DNA of 64,000 nt from Sabulicella glaciei (GTDB lineage: Bacteria; Pseudomonadota; Alphaproteobacteria; Acetobacterales; Acetobacteraceae), in NCBI RefSeq assembly GCF_026183895.1, contig NZ_JAPFQI010000015.1, positions 53,967-117,966 on the forward strand, given 5' to 3'. Shown one piece after another: positions 7,997 through 18,209 of the stretch (positions are counted from its first letter, which is position 1; every line of letters begins with the position of its first letter). The translations under genes were made by a program, and so were the position numbers. The notes beneath the pieces are model-generated. The model ran no database searches and was not told where the DNA came from. It saw only the letters and a list, made by a program, of their open reading frames with translations.

Positions 7997-10237
7997 TCAA
8001 CCCTTTCTTCGGCGCCCCCGCCCCGAGATCGTCGCCGGGGCCCCGCCCATCTGGAGGTCGAAGACCAGGGAGCCGGTGGTGGGATTGGCCTCGCGGAGCC
8101 TCGCCTCCACCGGGTCGCCCAGGGACAGGACCTGGCGGGAATGGCGGCCCAGCAGGCGGCGATTGCCTTCCTCCACGAGCCAGTGGTCGTCGGGCAAGGC
8201 CTTGATGGGCACGAAGCCGCTGGCACCCGTCTCCTCCAGCGTCACGAACAGGCCGAAGGGATGGATGCCGGAGATGCGGGCGGCAAAGGTGGCGCCCACC
8301 TTGTCGGCCAGGAAGGCGGTCAGGTAGCGGTCCACCGCATCCCGCTCGGCCTGGGCGGCGCGGCGCTCCGTCCCGGTGATGTGCTCGCCCGTCTCGACGA
8401 GGCGGGCGGCCTCAGCCTCGGTCAGCCCATCCGTGCCGAGCTTCAGCCCGCGCACCAGGGCGCGGTGCACCAGGAGGTCCGCATAGCGCCGGATCGGGCT
8501 GGTGAAATGGGCGTAGCGGGCAAGGGCGAGGCCGAAATGCCCAATGTTGTCCGGCTCGTAGGCCGCCTGGGATTGCGAGCGGAGCACCGTCTCGTGGACC
8601 ATCCGCGCCTCGGGCCGGCCCTCCACCTGGGCCAGCAGGCTGGCGAAATCGCCAGGGCGCAGCTGGCCCTGCGGGTTCAGCGACAATCCCAGCGTGGACA
8701 GGAACTCGCGCAGGGAAAGCAGCTTCTCCTCGCTGGGCGGCGCGTGGATCCGGTACATGCAGGGCTGGCCCAGCCGCTCCAGCTCCTCCGCCGCGCAGAC
8801 ATTGGCGGCGACCATGAACTCCTCGATCAGCCGGTGGCTGTCCAGGCGCGGGCGGGGCGAGACGCCCAGAACCTTGCCGTCCGGGTCCAGCTCGACCTTG
8901 CGCTCGGGCAGGTCGAGCTCCAGCGTGCCGCGCCGTTCCCGGGCCGCCAGCAGGGCGCGGAAAGCGCCGTAGAGGCGTCCGACATGGCCCCGCTCCAGCG
9001 CCTCCGGGTCGGTCCCCGCATCATGATGCGCCTGCACCGATTCATAGGTGAGCCGCGCGAAGGAACGCATGAGGCCACGCCCGAAGCGGTGCGCGGTCTT
9101 GGTCCCCGACTTGTCGAAGCGCATCTCGACGAAGAGGCAACCGCGCTCCTCCTCCGGCTTCAGCGAGCACCAGCCGTTCGAGAGCGCCTCGGGCAGCATG
9201 GGTACGACGCGGTCGGGGAAGTAGACGCTGTTGCCGCGCGCCCAGGCCTCGCGGTCCAGGGCGGAGCCGGCCGTCACGTAGTGGGCGACATCGGCGATGG
9301 CGACGACGACTCGCCAGCCTTCGCCATCCGGCTCGGCGAAGACGGCGTCGTCGAAGTCGCGCGCATCCTCGCCGTCGATGGTGACCAGGGGGAGGTCGCG
9401 GAGGTCGGTGCGCTTGCCCAGCGCGACGCCCCGCGCCCGCTTCGCCTCGGCCAGTGCCTCCTCCGGGAAGACGTCCGGGATGCCGTGCTGGTGGATGCAG
9501 ATCAGGGAAACGGAACGCGCCTCGCCCGACATGCCAAGCCGCTCCACCACCCGCGCCGGGCGCAGGCCGAAGCCGGTGGAGGGGAGGGCCTCGGCCAGCA
9601 CGATCTCTCCATGCTCGGCGCCGCCATGCTCGCCCTCCGGCACCTCCCATTCCGCCTTGTGGCGCCGGTCGGTGGGGGTGATGCGACCCTTGTTGTAGAT
9701 GCCCAGCACCCGACGGGCCTCGCCGGCCGTGCCCAGGCGCTTCAGGGTGCGGCCTTCGTATTTCTCGCCGGAAACGTGGTGCAGCCGGGCCAGGACCCTC
9801 TCGCCGGGGGCGAGGGCGGGTTGGCCGCGCCGTTCCGCGTGCATGTAGACGATCGGCCGCCCCTCGCCGCCCCAGTTCACGGGGCGGGCGATGGCGTCGC
9901 CATCCGGGTCGGTGCCGGTGACTTCCACCACCGCCGTGTCGGGCAGGCGTTCCGGCGCGCGCAGGGTGCGCTTGCCGACCGGCGCAGCGCCGCCTTCGGC
10001 CGTGATCTCGGAAAGAAGCTGGCGCAGCGCGGGGCGCATCTCGGTCGGAAGGCCGAAATGCCGTGCGATCTCCGTCTTGCCGACGCGGCCCTGCGCCTGG
10101 GCGAGAAAGGCGCGGATCTCGGCGCGGGAGGGCAGCGCGTCGGTGCGCGGCGCCCCCTTCACCTTGGTGCGTGGCGCGCGTGTCGCCTTCGCCTCCGGCC
10201 GCGCCTTGTGGCCTTTCGCCGGGGGGCCGCGGCGCAC
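7997..10237 (-). CDS. rnr: Ribonuclease R
   Basis: A 746-residue 3'-5' exoribonuclease of the RNB family. After a basic N-terminus come a winged-helix region and cold-shock domains. The RNB catalytic core follows, with DGEDARDFDDAV supplying the magnesium-binding aspartates and HFTSPIRRYADLLVHRAL later in the domain. A C-terminal S1 domain precedes a basic tail (GRGRRRKG). The GTG start four bases after the topA stop gives a normal RNase R length; no ATG fits as well. It degrades structured RNA and helps turn over rRNA and mRNA. Confidence 0.93.
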   Translation of the reverse strand: MRRGPPAKGHKARPEAKATRAPRTKVKGAPRTDALPSRAEIRAFLAQAQGRVGKTEIARHFGLPTEMRPALRQLLSEITAEGGAAPVGKRTLRAPERLPDTAVVEVTGTDPDGDAIARPVNWGGEGRPIVYMHAERRGQPALAPGERVLARLHHVSGEKYEGRTLKRLGTAGEARRVLGIYNKGRITPTDRRHKAEWEVPEGEHGGAEHGEIVLAEALPSTGFGLRPARVVERLGMSGEARSVSLICIHQHGIPDVFPEEALAEAKRARGVALGKRTDLRDLPLVTIDGEDARDFDDAVFAEPDGEGWRVVVAIADVAHYVTAGSALDREAWARGNSVYFPDRVVPMLPEALSNGWCSLKPEEERGCLFVEMRFDKSGTKTAHRFGRGLMRSFARLTYESVQAHHDAGTDPEALERGHVGRLYGAFRALLAARERRGTLELDLPERKVELDPDGKVLGVSPRPRLDSHRLIEEFMVAANVCAAEELERLGQPCMYRIHAPPSEEKLLSLREFLSTLGLSLNPQGQLRPGDFASLLAQVEGRPEARMVHETVLRSQSQAAYEPDNIGHFGLALARYAHFTSPIRRYADLLVHRALVRGLKLGTDGLTEAEAARLVETGEHITGTERRAAQAERDAVDRYLTAFLADKVGATFAARISGIHPFGLFVTLEETGASGFVPIKALPDDHWLVEEGNRRLLGRHSRQVLSLGDPVEARLREANPTTGSLVFDLQMGGAPATISGRGRRRKG

Positions 10238-10241
10238 CAAC

Positions 10242-12977
10242 TCAGCCTGCCTTCTTCGCGGCGGCGGTCTTGCGGGCCGCGGGCTTCTTGGCGGCCGGCG
10301 CCTTCTTCGCCGCAGGCTTCTTCGCGGCGGGCTTCTTGGCCGGGGCCGCGGCCGCCTTGCGCGCCGGGGCCTTGCGGGGCGCGGCCTCGGCGGGCGCATC
10401 GCCCTTCGCCGCCTTGGCGGCAGGCTTCGCCTTCGTGGCGCCCTTGCGTCCCTTCAGCGGCGCCATCTCCTTGCCCTTCTCGGCCAGGAGGGTCACGGCC
10501 TCGTCCAGCGTCACCTGCTCCATCTCCGTCCCGCGCGGCAGGTTCGCCACGCGCTTGCCGTGCATGACGAAGGGACCGAAGCGTCCGCGCCGCACCTCCA
10601 CCGGACCACCGCCCTTCGGGTGCTCGCCCAGGGTGAGGCCGCGGGGCTTGGCGTCGGCCAGCAGCGCGACGGCGCGATTCAGCCCGATCGTCAGGGGGTC
10701 GTCGTCCCGGTCGAGCGACTTGGACAGGTTCCCCATCTTCAGATACGGCCCGAAACGGCCAAGGTTGCTGGAGATCTCCTCGGCCGTCTCGGGGTGCACG
10801 CCCACGATGCGCGGCATGGAGAGCAGGGCCAGGGCGCGCTCCAGGTCCATCCCCTCCGGGTCGGAGCCGCGCGGCAGGGAGGCGCGACGCGGCTTCACCG
10901 CCTTGCCCTTGGCGTCCGTCGTGCCCTCGCCGAGCTGGACATAGACCCCGTAAGGGCCGCGCCGCATCGTCACCTGCTCGCCGGAGGCGGGGTCGGTGCC
11001 GAGCACGCGGATGCCTTCCTGGAACCCGCCCCCGGACTCGCCCTCGGCCCCCGGCACCGCGAGCGGGCGGGTGTAGCGGCATTCCGGGTAGTTGGAGCAG
11101 CCGATGAAGGCGCCAGTCCGCCCGAGCCGCAGCCCGAGCCGCCCCGAATTGCAGGCGGGGCACAGGCGGGGATCGGTGCCGTCATCGGCCTGGCGCGGAA
11201 AGAAATGCGGGCCCAGCTCCTCGTCCAGCCGGTCGATCACGTCGCTGATCTTGAGTTCGGAGGTGCCGTCCAGCGCCCGGGCGAAATCCTCCCAGAAGCG
11301 GCGCATCACCGCCCGCCAGTCGGCCCGGCCGCCGGAGATGTCGTCCAGCTGCTCCTCGAGCCCGGCGGTGAAGCCGGTATCCACGTAGCGCTCGAAATAG
11401 CTGACCAGGAAGGCGGTCACGAGGCGGCCGCGATCCTCCGGCACGAAGCGCTTGCGGTCGAGCCGGACGTACTCCCGGTCCTGCAGCACCTGGAGGATGG
11501 AGGCGTAGGTGGAGGGGCGGCCGATGCCCAGCTCCTCCATCTTCTTGACCAGCGACGCCTCGGAGTAGCGGGGCGGGGGCTGGGTGAAGTGCTGCTCCGC
11601 CGTCACCTCGCCGCGCTTCAGCGGGTCCTTCTCGCGCATGGGCGGCAGGATGCGGGTCTCGTCGTCATCATCTCCCGCGTCGTCGCGGTCCTCCTTGTAC
11701 AGCTTCAGGAAGCCGTCGAAGGCGATGACGCTGCCCGTGGCGCGCAGCTTGGTGCGGCCCGACCGGTCGGCAATCTCGACGGCGGTCTGGTCCAGCTCGG
11801 CCGACTGCATCTGCGAGGCGACGGCGCGCTTCCAGACCAGCTCGTAGAGCTTGCGCTGCTGCTCGGACAGGTAGCGGGCGACCTTCTCCGGCGTGCGGGA
11901 CACGTCGGTGGGGCGGATCGCCTCGTGCGCCTCCTGCGCGTTCTTGGCGCGAGAGGAGTATTCGCGCGGCGCGGCCGGGATGTAGTCCTCCCCGAAGGCG
12001 CCCTTGATGTGCGAACGCAGCTCCTGGATCGCCTCGCGCGCCATCTGCACGCCGTCGGTCCGCATATAGGTGATGAGGCCGACCGTCTCGCCGCCGATCT
12101 CCACGCCTTCATACAGGGACTGGGCGGTGCGCATGGTCATCTGCGCGCCAAAGCCCAGCTTGCGGCTCGCCTCCTGCTGGAGGGTGCTGGTCTGGAAAGG
12201 CGCCGGCGGGTGGCGGCGGACCCGGCGCTTCTCGACCGTGGCGACGCTGAACTCGCCCGCCTCGACGGCGGCCTTGGCGCGCATCGCCTTGGCCTCGTCG
12301 TTCAGGTCGAACTGGTCGAGCTTGCGCCCCTCGTGATGGGTCAGCCGTGCGGTGAAGGGCGCGCCGGAGGGCGTGGCGAAACGGGCCTGCACCGTCCAGT
12401 ACTCGCGCGGGACGAAGCTCTCGATCTCCGCCTCGCGCTCGCAGATCAGGCGCAGCGCCACGGATTGCACGCGGCCGGCGGAGCGGGAGCCGGGCAGCTT
12501 GCGCCACAAGACCGGGGAAAGGCGGAACCCCACCAGGTAGTCCAGGGCGCGGCGGGCCAGGTAGGCCTCGATCAGCGGGGTGTCGAGCTCGCGCGGGTGG
12601 GCGATGGCGTGCTGGACGGCGCGCTTGGTGATCTCGTTGAAGGTGATGCGCGCGACCTTCTTGCCGCGCAGCGCGCCCTGGCGCTGCAGCATCTCCTGCA
12701 CGTGCCAGGAAATCGCCTCGCCCTCGCGATCTGGGTCAGTGGCGAGATAAAGGCGGTCCGCCCCCTTCAACGCGGAGGCGATGGCGCGGACCTGCTTCTG
12801 GCCGCGGTCATCCGCCTCCCAATCCATGGCGAAATCCTCCTCTGGCCGGACGGAGCCGTCCTTGGGGGGCAGGTCGCGCACATGGCCGAATGAGGCGAGG
12901 ACGCGGAAGTCGGACCCCAGGTACTTCTCGATGGTCTTGGCCTTGGCGGGGCTTTCGACGACGACGACATTCGCCAC
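10242..12977 (-). CDS. topA: DNA topoisomerase I
   Basis: A 911-residue type IA topoisomerase that relaxes negative supercoils. The Toprim domain shows VVVESPAKAKTI (4-15) and the acidic DPDREGEAISWH (81-92). The catalytic tyrosine is Tyr304 in LITYMRTDG. The C-terminal part has one zinc ribbon (CPAC...CSNYPEC), then repeated G-R/P-Y/F-G modules (GPYGVYVQLG, GRFGPYLKMG, GRFGPFVMHG). The last 70 residues are a low-complexity Ala/Lys/Pro tail, common in alphaproteobacterial TopA and probably DNA-binding. The start is the only ATG that keeps the Toprim motif intact; dprA ends 19 bases upstream. Confidence 0.96.
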   Translation of the reverse strand: MANVVVVESPAKAKTIEKYLGSDFRVLASFGHVRDLPPKDGSVRPEEDFAMDWEADDRGQKQVRAIASALKGADRLYLATDPDREGEAISWHVQEMLQRQGALRGKKVARITFNEITKRAVQHAIAHPRELDTPLIEAYLARRALDYLVGFRLSPVLWRKLPGSRSAGRVQSVALRLICEREAEIESFVPREYWTVQARFATPSGAPFTARLTHHEGRKLDQFDLNDEAKAMRAKAAVEAGEFSVATVEKRRVRRHPPAPFQTSTLQQEASRKLGFGAQMTMRTAQSLYEGVEIGGETVGLITYMRTDGVQMAREAIQELRSHIKGAFGEDYIPAAPREYSSRAKNAQEAHEAIRPTDVSRTPEKVARYLSEQQRKLYELVWKRAVASQMQSAELDQTAVEIADRSGRTKLRATGSVIAFDGFLKLYKEDRDDAGDDDDETRILPPMREKDPLKRGEVTAEQHFTQPPPRYSEASLVKKMEELGIGRPSTYASILQVLQDREYVRLDRKRFVPEDRGRLVTAFLVSYFERYVDTGFTAGLEEQLDDISGGRADWRAVMRRFWEDFARALDGTSELKISDVIDRLDEELGPHFFPRQADDGTDPRLCPACNSGRLGLRLGRTGAFIGCSNYPECRYTRPLAVPGAEGESGGGFQEGIRVLGTDPASGEQVTMRRGPYGVYVQLGEGTTDAKGKAVKPRRASLPRGSDPEGMDLERALALLSMPRIVGVHPETAEEISSNLGRFGPYLKMGNLSKSLDRDDDPLTIGLNRAVALLADAKPRGLTLGEHPKGGGPVEVRRGRFGPFVMHGKRVANLPRGTEMEQVTLDEAVTLLAEKGKEMAPLKGRKGATKAKPAAKAAKGDAPAEAAPRKAPARKAAAAPAKKPAAKKPAAKKAPAAKKPAARKTAAAKKAG

Positions 12978-12996
12978 GTTGCGATCCTTCAGGGCC

Positions 12997-14058
12997 TCAG
13001 GAGGCCAGCGCCACCCGGTTGCCGGGCAGGGTTTCGATACGGCCTTCCAATTCCAGATCGGTCAGAAGAGCCGCGAGTTCGGGCCGCGATAGCTGGCAGC
13101 GCCGTCCCAACTCGTCAACGGGCATGGGCGTTGCGCCAAGCATTTCAAGCACTTGCGCGGCGCCTCCCAGGGCCGGGAGGGGCGTGGGCTCCATGATCGG
13201 AAGCTCCGGCAGTTCCATCTGCCGCAAGGTTGGACGGCCAAGCGGCGCGTCGGGAAGGTGCATCAGCACGTCTTCCGCCCCCTCCGTTAGGTGGGCACCC
13301 TGGCGGATCAGATCATTGGCGCCGTGCGAGCGCGGGTCGTGCGGATGGCCCGGCACGGCGAAGATCTCGCGCCCCGCCTCGATGGCAAGGCGGGCGGTGA
13401 TCAGCGTGCCCGATTGCCGCGCCGCCTCGACCACCACGACACCCAGGGACAGCCCGGCCACGATGCGGTTGCGGCGGGGGAAGTGCCGGGCCAGCGGTGC
13501 GGTGCCGAGCGGCGCCTCGCTGACCACGGCGCCGCCTTCCTCCACGATGCGACGCTGAAGCTTCGCGTTCTCGCGCGGGTAGGGCACATCCAGCCCGCCC
13601 GCGATGCAGGCGACCGTGGTGCCGGTCCGCAGCGCGCCCACATGCGCCGCCCCGTCGATGCCGTGCGCCAGGCCGGAGATCACGGCAATGTCCTTCAGGG
13701 CCAGGGCCTCGGCCAGTTCCTCGGCGAAGCGGCAGCCATGGGCGGAGGCGTTGCGGGCGCCCACCAGCGCCACGCCGCGCAGGCCGAAAGGCGCCAGCGA
13801 GCCCTCCACCGCCAGCACCTGCGGCGCATCGTCGAGCAGGGCGAGCAGGGGAGGGTAGTCCGGGTCGCCGGGAAACAGCAGCCGCGCGCCGCGCCGCTCC
13901 AGTGCCTCCACCTCCCGCCGGGCCGCGTCGCGGGAAAAGGCGCGCGGTCCGAGCGCCTCCAGGGTGGCCTCGGCCGAGCCGTGCCGGCTGAGGAGGCGCC
14001 GCTGCATCGCAGCCCCGACCCCCTCGGTTCGGGCGAGGCGGAGCCGCGCGAGGCTCAC
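12997..14058 (-). CDS. dprA: DNA-processing protein DprA
   Basis: A 353-residue DprA/Smf protein, which loads RecA onto incoming single-stranded DNA during natural transformation. The Rossmann core carries [10 protein letters not shown] and [12 protein letters not shown], with [11 protein letters not shown] and [12 protein letters not shown] further on. A helix-turn-helix (DprA winged-helix) region closes the protein ([17 protein letters not shown]). The chosen GTG start overlaps the plsY stop (GTGA), as expected for coupled genes, and gives the usual length. Presence of dprA alone does not show competence, since it is widespread. Confidence 0.93.
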   Translation of the reverse strand: MSLARLRLARTEGVGAAMQRRLLSRHGSAEATLEALGPRAFSRDAARREVEALERRGARLLFPGDPDYPPLLALLDDAPQVLAVEGSLAPFGLRGVALVGARNASAHGCRFAEELAEALALKDIAVISGLAHGIDGAAHVGALRTGTTVACIAGGLDVPYPRENAKLQRRIVEEGGAVVSEAPLGTAPLARHFPRRNRIVAGLSLGVVVVEAARQSGTLITARLAIEAGREIFAVPGHPHDPRSHGANDLIRQGAHLTEGAEDVLMHLPDAPLGRPTLRQMELPELPIMEPTPLPALGGAAQVLEMLGATPMPVDELGRRCQLSRPELAALLTDLELEGRIETLPGNRVALAS

Positions 14059-14642
14059 TTGCCGGCGCCGATCCGCGGCTCGGTGCCGGCGCGCAGCCGT
14101 GCGATGTTCTCGTGGTGGCGCCAGAACACGATCGCCGCCACCGCCAGCAGCGCGAGGGCCGTGCGCCCGTCGGCGAAGGCCAGCGCGGCGAGGGGCGCCA
14201 CGGCCATGGCCGCCAGCGCGCCGACGGAGGAGATGCGCGACAGCTTCGCCGCCAGGAGCCAGAACAGGGCGGAAACGACGAAGACCGGCCAGGACAGGCC
14301 GAGCATGACGCCCAGCGCCGTCGCCACCCCCTTGCCGCCGCGGAAGCCGAGCCAGGGCGGGAAGCAGTGGCCCAGCACGGCAGCCAGCGCGGCCAGCGGC
14401 GCCCATTCCGGGCCGAACAGCCAGCGCGCCACCAGCACCGCGACGGTGCCCTTCAACGCGTCCAGCAGCAGCGTCGCGGCGGCGAGCTTGCGGCTGCCCG
14501 TCCGCAGGACGTTGGTCGCGCCGATATTGCCTGAGCCGATGGCCCGGATGTCGCCCATCCCCGCGGCGCGGGTGAGGAGGAGGCCGAAGGGAATGGACCC
14601 CAGCAGCGCGGCCAGGATCGCGGCGCCCAGCGCGTTGGTCAT
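14055..14642 (-). CDS. plsY: Glycerol-3-phosphate acyltransferase PlsY
   Basis: A 195-residue inner-membrane protein with five or six hydrophobic helices. The signature motifs are [12 protein letters not shown] (about 36-47) and [13 protein letters not shown] (about 98-110), which bind acyl phosphate and glycerol 3-phosphate. It makes lysophosphatidic acid, the first step of phospholipid synthesis. ATG14642 overlaps the stop of the pyrC-like gene by four bases (ATGA), which fixes the start; longer in-frame starts would add a non-hydrophobic leader not typical of PlsY. Confidence 0.94.
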   Translation of the reverse strand: MTNALGAAILAALLGSIPFGLLLTRAAGMGDIRAIGSGNIGATNVLRTGSRKLAAATLLLDALKGTVAVLVARWLFGPEWAPLAALAAVLGHCFPPWLGFRGGKGVATALGVMLGLSWPVFVVSALFWLLAAKLSRISSVGALAAMAVAPLAALAFADGRTALALLAVAAIVFWRHHENIARLRAGTEPRIGAGK

Positions 14643-15907
14643 CCGAAGACCCTCTTGCCACGCTTCCAGGTGCCGATGACACGGCCCTCCAGCGCCCGCC
14701 CATCGAAGGGCGAGTTCTGCGCCTTGCCCGGCAGCTTGCCGTCCCGCACCTGCCAGGCGCGGGTGGGATGGAACAGGCACAGATCGGCCGGGGCCCCGGG
14801 GGCGATCCGCCCGGCCTCGATGCCCAGCAGCGCGGCGGGGCGGGAGGTCAGCAGCGCCAAGGCCTCGGGCAAGGCAAGGTCGCCCGCATGGACGCGGGCC
14901 AGGGTGACGCCCAGCAGCGTCGCCAGCCCCGCCCCGCCCGGCGCGGCCTGGGCGAAGGGCAGGCGCTTGTCGTCCGCGTCCCAGGGCGTGTGGTCGGAGG
15001 CAATGGCATCCACCGTGCCGTCCTTCAATGCCGCCACCACCGCGAGCCGGTCCTCCTCCCGCCGCAGGGGCGGGGACAACTTGGCATAGGTGCGGAAACC
15101 GCCGATCGCCGTCTCGTTCAGGTCAAAGTAGGGGGGTGCGGTGTCGCAGGAAACGCGCAGCCCTTCCGCCTTGGCCTCGCGGATCAGGTCGAGTGCGGCA
15201 GCGGTGCTGACATGAGCGAAATGGACATGCCCGCCGGTCAGCCGCGCCAGGGCAATGTCGCGTGCGACCTGGATCGCCTCCGCCGCCGCCGGGATACCCG
15301 GCAGGCCGAGGCGCGTCGCCAGCTCGCCCTCCGTCGCGGCGCCGGTCCCGGCGAGGCTCGGCTCCTCCGGGTGCTGCACGATCATGGCGCCGAAGGCCCG
15401 CGCATAGGAGAGGGCGAGGCGCATGGTCCGCGCCGGGCCGATGGCGCGGGCGCCGTCGGTGAAGCCGACCGCCCCCGCCTCGCGCAGCAGACCGAACTCC
15501 GAGAGTTCCTTGCCGGCGCAGGATTTGGTGGCCGCGCCCCATGGCAGGATGGTGAGCGACCCGGTGGCCTCGCCGCGCCGGATCACGAACTCCACCAGGG
15601 CCGGGTCGTCCAGCGCCGGCTCCGTGTCGGGCAGGGCGCAGAGCGTGGTGATGCCGCCCGCCGCCGCCGCCTCGGCCGCGCTGGCGATGGTTTCCCGGTG
15701 CTCGGCGCCCGGCTCGCCCACCGTGGCGCGCAGGTCCACGAGGCCGGGGCACAGCACCGCGCCGCCCGCGTCCAGCGTCTCCGCCCCCTCGGCGGGGGCG
15801 CCGGACAGGCTGGCGATGCGCCCGTCCTCCACCAGCAGCGACCCCACCGTGTCGAGGCCCGACCCCGGGTCGAGGATGCGCGCATTGGTGATGAGCAGCT
15901 TCGTCAT
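14639..15907 (-). CDS. Dihydroorotase-like protein lacking metal ligands (PyrC'/PyrX type)
   Basis: A 422-residue amidohydrolase-fold protein with overall class I dihydroorotase sequence. The canonical D-x-H-x-H-x-REPG motif reads [10 protein letters not shown] (58-67), so both metal-binding histidines and the substrate arginine are replaced. Later elements persist ([18 protein letters not shown]). Known inactive homologues, such as PyrC' of Pseudomonas, serve as structural partners of aspartate carbamoyltransferase. The pyrB gene sits in the same operon, one gene upstream. I infer a non-catalytic ATCase subunit; an active dihydroorotase should then be encoded elsewhere. Confidence 0.85.
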   Translation of the reverse strand: MTKLLITNARILDPGSGLDTVGSLLVEDGRIASLSGAPAEGAETLDAGGAVLCPGLVDLRATVGEPGAEHRETIASAAEAAAAGGITTLCALPDTEPALDDPALVEFVIRRGEATGSLTILPWGAATKSCAGKELSEFGLLREAGAVGFTDGARAIGPARTMRLALSYARAFGAMIVQHPEEPSLAGTGAATEGELATRLGLPGIPAAAEAIQVARDIALARLTGGHVHFAHVSTAAALDLIREAKAEGLRVSCDTAPPYFDLNETAIGGFRTYAKLSPPLRREEDRLAVVAALKDGTVDAIASDHTPWDADDKRLPFAQAAPGGAGLATLLGVTLARVHAGDLALPEALALLTSRPAALLGIEAGRIAPGAPADLCLFHPTRAWQVRDGKLPGKAQNSPFDGRALEGRVIGTWKRGKRVFG

Positions 15908-16347
15908 GCGAGGCGCTTCTCCATGAAGACCCGGCGGAATCCCTTCTCCTCGCCGCGATGCGTCTCGACGAAGCCCAGCCGTGCGTAGAGGGCGATGTTC
16001 TCGGTCATCTTCTCGTTGGTGTAGAGCCAGACGCGCGGATGGCCGCGCCGCAGCGCCTCCTCCTCCACGAAGCGCAGGAGGCGCCGGCCGATCCCCGTCC
16101 CTCGCAGCGAGGCGGCGACGGCGATGTTGTCCAACAGCAGCCCCTCGGGCGTGTCCTCCAGCACCAGCACGCCGAGGATCTGCCCGTTCTCCTCCTCCAC
16201 CCAGGCCTGGCCGGCGCGGATGCGCGCCGCGTAGTCGTCGGTCATGGGAAAGGGCTCGCGTCCCAGGCGCGGCACGTAATGGGCATAGGCGCCGCGCACG
16301 AGGTCGCGCAGCGCCTCCGCCTCGCCAGGCTTCGCGAGGCGAGGCAT
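15904..16347 (-). CDS. GNAT family N-acetyltransferase
   Basis: A 147-residue acetyltransferase with the acetyl-CoA pyrophosphate loop RGTGIGRR (82-89), preceded by the beta strand LLLDNIAVAASL, and a C-terminal ENIALYARLGFVET block. It is wedged between pyrB and the pyrC-like gene, overlapping pyrB by one base (TGATG) and the next gene by four (ATGA). Translation of all three should be coupled. The substrate is unknown; nothing in the sequence links it to pyrimidine synthesis. Confidence 0.88.
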   Translation of the reverse strand: MPRLAKPGEAEALRDLVRGAYAHYVPRLGREPFPMTDDYAARIRAGQAWVEEENGQILGVLVLEDTPEGLLLDNIAVAASLRGTGIGRRLLRFVEEEALRRGHPRVWLYTNEKMTENIALYARLGFVETHRGEEKGFRRVFMEKRLA

Positions 16348-17300
16348 CAGGCGTTACGCCGGAGGCGGCGCGACAGCACGTCCAGCACGGCCATGCGGAC
16401 CGCGACGCCCATCTCCACCTGCTCGCCGATCACCGAGCGCGCGGGGTCGTCGGCCACGGCGCTGTCGATCTCGATGCCGCGGTTCATCGGGCCGGGATGC
16501 ATCACGATGGCGTCCGGCTTCGCGACGGCGAGCTTGGCAGCATCCAGCCCGAAGAAGCGAAAGTACTCGCGGCTGGAGGGGACGAGGCCGCCCGTCATGC
16601 GCTCCTTCTGCAGGCGCAGCATCATGACCACGTCGGCGCCTTCCAGACCCGCGCGCATGTCGTGGAACACCTCGACGCCCAGGCGGGCGCATTCGCTCGG
16701 GATCAGGGTCGGCGGGCCGACGACCCGCAGCCGCGCGCCCATGGCGGAAAGCAGGTGGATGTTGGAGCGCGCGACGCGCGAGTGCAGCACGTCGCCGCAG
16801 ATCGCGACCACCAGCTCCTCCAGGCGGCCTCTGCGGCGGCGGATGGTCAGCGCGTCCAGCAGGGCCTGGGTCGGGTGCTCATGCGTGCCGTCGCCCGCGT
16901 TGATGACGGCCGCATCCACCTTCTGCGCCAGCAGCGCCGGCGCGCCGGACTGGCCGTGGCGCACCACCAGCAGGTCCGTGTTCATGGCGTTGAGCGTCGC
17001 CGCCGTGTCCAGCAGCGTCTCGCCCTTGTTCACGCTGGAGGTGGAGACGGACATGTTCACGATGTCCGCGCCCAGCCGCTTTCCCGCCAGTTCGAAGGAG
17101 GTGCGGGTTCGGGTCGAATCCTCGAAGAACAGGTTGATGAGGGTGCGGCCCTTGAGCAGGTCGCGCTGCGTCTTCCCCTGGCGGTTCAGCAGCGCATAGC
17201 TCTCCGCGAGGTCGAGCAGGGCGGAGATATGAGGCGGCTCCAGCCCCTCGATGGCGAGGAGGTGGCCGGTCGGGAGGATGGGAAAGGAAAAGCCGCTCAT
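16347..17300 (-). CDS. pyrB: Aspartate carbamoyltransferase catalytic subunit
   Basis: A 317-residue ATCase that joins carbamoyl phosphate and aspartate in de novo pyrimidine synthesis. The carbamoyl-phosphate loop is STRTRTSFE (62-70). Other hallmarks are the [12 protein letters not shown] block and the [11 protein letters not shown] aspartate-side loop. No pyrI regulatory gene is adjacent; instead a dihydroorotase-like gene without catalytic histidines follows, as in bacteria that build a PyrB/PyrC' holoenzyme. ruvX lies 105 bases upstream on the same strand. Confidence 0.96.
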   Translation of the reverse strand: MSGFSFPILPTGHLLAIEGLEPPHISALLDLAESYALLNRQGKTQRDLLKGRTLINLFFEDSTRTRTSFELAGKRLGADIVNMSVSTSSVNKGETLLDTAATLNAMNTDLLVVRHGQSGAPALLAQKVDAAVINAGDGTHEHPTQALLDALTIRRRRGRLEELVVAICGDVLHSRVARSNIHLLSAMGARLRVVGPPTLIPSECARLGVEVFHDMRAGLEGADVVMMLRLQKERMTGGLVPSSREYFRFFGLDAAKLAVAKPDAIVMHPGPMNRGIEIDSAVADDPARSVIGEQVEMGVAVRMAVLDVLSRRLRRNA

Positions 17301-17405
17301 CGCCCCGCATCCCCGCCAACGTGCCCACGAGTCATCCCGTGCCCATCCCCTGCGCTGCCGGGGCTTGGTAGCGCGGGGCGGGCGGGTTGCCCAGGGCAGG
17401 GGGCC

Positions 17406-17873
17406 TCAGACGGGGCGGGTCGCGTCCAGCGCGCCCTGCAGCATCCAGGCGGCCGCGGCCGAATCCACCGCCGCCGCGCGCTTCTTCCGGGTCAAGTCGG
17501 CCTCCTGGATCATGGCGCGGTTCACGGCAGCGCTGGACAGGCGCTCGTCCCACAGGGCGCAGGGCAGGCCCGTCGCCTCGGACAGCGCCAGGGCCCAGTC
17601 GCCGGCTGCCTGGGCCGCCGGACCGCGCGAGCCGTCCATGGAGAGCGGGTGTCCCACCACCAGCCCACCCACCCCCATGGCGGCCGCGATGCGCGCCACC
17701 TCGGCCGCATTGCGCGACAGCTTGTCCCGCTTCATCGGCGGATGGGGGGAGGCGAGCATGAGCGACACGTCGGTCAGTGCGAGGCCCACCGTCTTGCTGC
17801 CAATGTCCAGCCCCAGCAGGCGCTGACCGGGCGCGAGGCTTGCGCGGAGGGACGCCATGGATAGAAGGGGCAT
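17406..17873 (-). CDS. ruvX: Holliday junction resolvase-like protein RuvX/YqgF
   Basis: A 155-residue RNase H-fold protein. It has the first catalytic strand LLGLDIGSKTVGLALTD (Asp23), VVGHPLSMDGSRGPAA in the middle, DERLSSAAV with the catalytic Glu, and DSAAAAWMLQG with the final Asp. In other bacteria this family processes pre-16S rRNA 5' ends and may act on Holliday junctions. It is divergent from gatC with 42 bases between starts, so the promoters for the nine-gene minus block and for gatCAB must lie in or near this gap. Confidence 0.92.
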   Translation of the reverse strand: MPLLSMASLRASLAPGQRLLGLDIGSKTVGLALTDVSLMLASPHPPMKRDKLSRNAAEVARIAAAMGVGGLVVGHPLSMDGSRGPAAQAAGDWALALSEATGLPCALWDERLSSAAVNRAMIQEADLTRKKRAAAVDSAAAAWMLQGALDATRPV

Positions 17874-17915
17874 GACCGGCCTTATGGCCCTCCTCTAGCG
17901 GAATTGGCGAATCCC

Positions 17916-18209
17916 ATGTCGCTCGACGCCGAGACGGTGAAGCGCGTGGCCCGGCTGGCCCGGCTGCGCGTGGAAGAGAACGAGATCCCCGGCCTCCAGG
18001 CCGAGCTGAACGGCATCCTCGGCTGGGTGGAGCAACTCGGGGCTGTGGACACCGAAGGGGTGGAGCCCCTGGCGGGCGGCAATCCCGGCGGCGCCAGCCT
18101 GCCCTGGCGCGAGGACCGCGTGACGGGTGGCGGGGTGGTGGAGAAGGTGCTCGCCAACGCCCCGGACCGCGAGGGCGACTATTTCGGCGTGCCCAAGGTG
18201 GTGGAGTGA
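17916..18209 (+). CDS. gatC: Aspartyl/glutamyl-tRNA amidotransferase subunit C
   Basis: A 97-residue GatC, the small subunit that holds GatA and GatB together. It begins [17 protein letters not shown] and has the [16 protein letters not shown] segment and a C-terminal [12 protein letters not shown]17916 is preferred over an in-frame TTG at 17904 because the family starts at this MSLD-type sequence. The stop codon overlaps the gatA start. Confidence 0.95.
   Translation: MSLDAETVKRVARLARLRVEENEIPGLQAELNGILGWVEQLGAVDTEGVEPLAGGNPGGASLPWREDRVTGGGVVEKVLANAPDREGDYFGVPKVVE

Noticed and set aside
7796..12893. Plus-strand frames of over 900 codons across rnr and topA
   Set aside because: Both lie exactly opposite well-recognised enzymes and read as low-complexity noise.
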